Of a DNA stretch of 64,000 bases, positions 63,651 to 64,000 are shown in pieces. Source of the stretch: an uncultured Gemmiger sp. GTDB lineage: Bacteria > Bacillota > Clostridia > Oscillospirales > Ruminococcaceae. Location: NCBI GenBank assembly GCA_944386225.1, contig CALXAH010000014.1, positions 1 through 64,000 on the forward strand. The letters are read 5' to 3'. A program made the position numbers and the translations under genes. The notes beneath the pieces are model-generated. The model was not told where the DNA came from. It worked only from the letters and a program-made list of their open reading frames with translations, and did not search any database. The stretch's first letter is position 1. Each line of letters opens with the position of its first letter.

Positions 63651-63761
63651 TGTTTTTCAGCGCTTTTTATGCCGAAGGGTCTGTTCCAAACACCGCCGGA
63701 ATAGCCGGAGAAGCAGCTGCATACTGTTATAAAAAGCAACGAATTGTTCATAATTTTTCTC

Positions 63762-63790
63762 TCGACATCCAGCCTCCAGCTTGTTATAGT
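63762..63790 (+). promoter_or_regulatory. Promoter of the cation antiporter gene
   Basis: TCGACA (63762-63767), 17 bp, TATAGT (63785-63790), 75 bp before the start. Confidence 0.6.
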
Positions 63791-63865
63791 AGGGAAACAC
63801 GCAACAGCCAGTCCCCCCGTTTGCAGGGTTCAAACCGAATGCTGCTGCCAAAAGGAGAATAGTTT

Positions 63866-64000
63866 ATGATCGTTCCTGTTATCTTATTCTGCATAGGGCT
63901 GGTCTGCCTGATTAAAGGCGGCGACTGGTTTGTGGATGGCGCTACCGGTATTGCCCGCCGTTTTCATCTGCCCGAACTGCTGATCGGCGCCACGGTAGTG
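63866..64000 (+). CDS. Calcium/sodium antiporter (CaCA family), N-terminal part
   Basis: Forty-five codons are visible. The protein opens with a membrane segment (VPVILFCIGLVCLIKGGDW), then FVDGATGIARRFHLPELLIGATVV. The pattern of GADWFVDGA and LIGATVVA-type starts the first alpha repeat of YrbG-like CaCA exchangers. AAAGGAG precedes the ATG. The rest is outside the window. Confidence 0.8.
   Translation, partial: MIVPVILFCIGLVCLIKGGDWFVDGATGIARRFHLPELLIGATVV

Noticed and set aside
63657..63851. A 64-codon minus-strand frame after tRNA-Ala
   Set aside because: Overlaps the tRNA terminator edge and the antiporter promoter, has no ribosome site and no clear protein character.

Overview
The window is GC-rich chromosomal DNA from a Gram-positive Clostridia bacterium. 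The gene set points to a gut Oscillospirales/Ruminococcaceae lineage, near Subdoligranulum, Gemmiger and Faecalibacterium; this is inferred from gene content and codon use, not from an rRNA gene. Firmicute signs include PolC together with DnaE, a CIRCE-controlled groES-groEL, HprK, WhiA, a tyrosine T-box, ECF-type riboflavin uptake, and a gerA-type germination operon with a Spo0A-like regulator. TTG and GTG starts are frequent. No rRNA operon, CRISPR array or intact transposase was seen.

Layout. 1-356 is AT-richer and looks like the edge of an integrated element: a cut-off DUF5348-like gene, strong hairpins and three 11-bp tandem repeats beside the end of groEL. 357-2480 is CIRCE-groES-groEL. 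2581-7582 holds a lipid kinase and the aspartate-family operon pheB-hom-thrB-lysC. 7739-10183 is a class A penicillin-binding protein. 10436-15648 on the plus strand holds a compact acyl-carrier locus (FkbH-like, ACP, MaoC, SDR, acyltransferase) flanked by two small membrane proteins. 15698-19864 holds a CcdA-thioredoxin fusion, an AraC regulator, an ECF sigma factor and a YbjN-like protein. 19999-29382 is one long minus-strand operon, hprK-glk-murB-rapZ-whiA-dnaE-pfkA.

29398-33946 is the gerA/gerB/gerC operon divergent from DUF421 and DUF4363 genes. 33993-41136 holds nrdR, secDF with an aminotransferase, uraA behind a leader-peptide and terminator leader, and azlCD. 41191-42757 is tyrS with its T-box. 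42763-45600 pairs a radical SAM enzyme with a large polytopic membrane protein. 45660-50316 holds secG-rnr, ribU with an FMN riboswitch, and mscS. 50360-61294 is the conserved pyrH-frr-uppS-cdsA-dxr-rseP-ispG-polC cluster. 61406-62990 is a degenerate histidine kinase with a Spo0A-like regulator, followed by a DUF6514-like gene, tRNA-Ala(CGC) and the start of a cation antiporter.

Three points deserve most attention. The FkbH-ACP-MaoC-SDR-acyltransferase locus has no ketosynthase and could make and transfer a small C3 acyl group such as lactoyl. The kinase/Spo0A-like pair has lost both phosphorylation sites. The uraA leader carries a short ORF just ahead of a terminator. Many of the promoters read here have TTGCNN as -35, often with TGG directly before the -10.
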